Assembly: GCF_000485595.1 (NCBI RefSeq) | Contig: NW_014577075.1 | Location: 143,661 to 174,387, forward strand | Source: Priapulus caudatus | Lineage: Eukaryota; Priapulida; Priapulimorpha; Priapulimorphida; Priapulidae | Reading direction: 5' to 3' | DNA length: 30,727 nucleotides | Part shown: positions 30,691-30,727 of the stretch, piece after piece | Layout: every line of letters begins with the position of its first letter | Numbering within the stretch: the first letter of the stretch is position 1 | Made by a program: the position numbers and the translations under genes | Notes under the pieces: model-generated | Database searches by the model: none | What the model was told of the DNA's origin: nothing | Seen by the model: only the letters and a program-made list of their open reading frames with translations

Positions 30691-30727
<37 letters not shown>
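30550..30727. repeat. GA patch and start of CT tract at the window end
   Basis: gagagagaggga near 30568-30585, then unique DNA, then tctctct from about 30690 to the end. The same order is found after copy A (24460-24600), showing that the CT tract is part of the repeated unit. Confidence 0.8.

Larger units (their letters stand above)
29686..30727. repeat. About 1.1-kb direct repeat, copy B (runs off the window)
   Basis: The cleaner copy of 23464-24660. It includes the 29-base array, a CAG-rich stretch with its own duplication, then a conserved block (cgtgtaaccccggcgttcat; tgaccacatcccctctaatt) and the start of a CT tract at 30690. The distance between copies is about 6.22 kb. Confidence 0.85.

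Overview
This looks like a non-coding, repeat-rich stretch of an animal nuclear genome, most likely an insect (a hymenopteran-like genome would fit). The support is one spliced exon with canonical GT/AG borders, degraded Penelope-like retrotransposons, short non-autonomous DNA transposons with target-site duplications, very dense microsatellites and minisatellites, and a 312-base assembly gap. There are no operons, bacterial-type genes, CRISPR arrays, rRNA or recognisable tRNA genes. The exact taxon cannot be fixed from the sequence alone.

The only host coding sequence I can support is a 73-base exon at 11489-11561 (+). It encodes the start of an ARID DNA-binding domain of the ARID3 / dead ringer (retained) type. 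The rest of the window is therefore best read as two large introns of that gene: at least 11.5 kb upstream and at least 19.2 kb downstream of the exon. Neither neighbouring ARID exon was seen.

Layout. 1-1347: decayed 3' part of a Penelope-like element (PLE). 1658-1957: one copy of a 300-base unclassified repeat. 2435-3975: tandem duplications and CTG/CAT repeats. 4040-5740: CpG-rich unique DNA. 5739-5936: a 28-base minisatellite. 6171-6894: the second, inverted copy of the 300-base repeat, interrupted by a 416-base Harbinger-like MITE at 6281-6696. 6897-8483: a second, 5'-truncated PLE abutting the A-rich end of that repeat. 8484-11488: mostly unique intron with a possible homeobox/POU site cluster. 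11489-11561: the exon. 11562-17100: intron with TG, CA, GATA and TA microsatellites and a 38-base minisatellite. 17430-19240: a long GA tract facing a long CT tract, with the assembly gap in the CT tract. 19532-20292: CAG/CGG and GATGAC tracts. 20790-21090: a 23-base minisatellite. 21337-21400: a near-perfect hairpin. 23464-24660 and 29686-30727: a direct repeat of about 1.1 kb carrying a 29-base minisatellite. 24565-25535: a CT tract of nearly 1 kb. 26688-27487: an 800-base TA-flanked inverted-repeat element. 27640-28094: a 455-base hAT-like element.

The most informative points are: (a) the 300-base repeat pair, which gives an empty-site comparison proving the MITE insertion with a TTA duplication; (b) the 29-base array in which each unit carries a DR1 nuclear-receptor-like site and most carry a Maf-like palindrome; (c) the microRNA-like hairpin in the sense strand of the host gene; and (d) the two inverted-repeat elements at 26.7-28.1 kb whose ends and target-site duplications can be read to the base. 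No complete undescribed gene system is visible. Many single-base indels separate the repeated copies, so some breaks may be assembly or read errors rather than biology.
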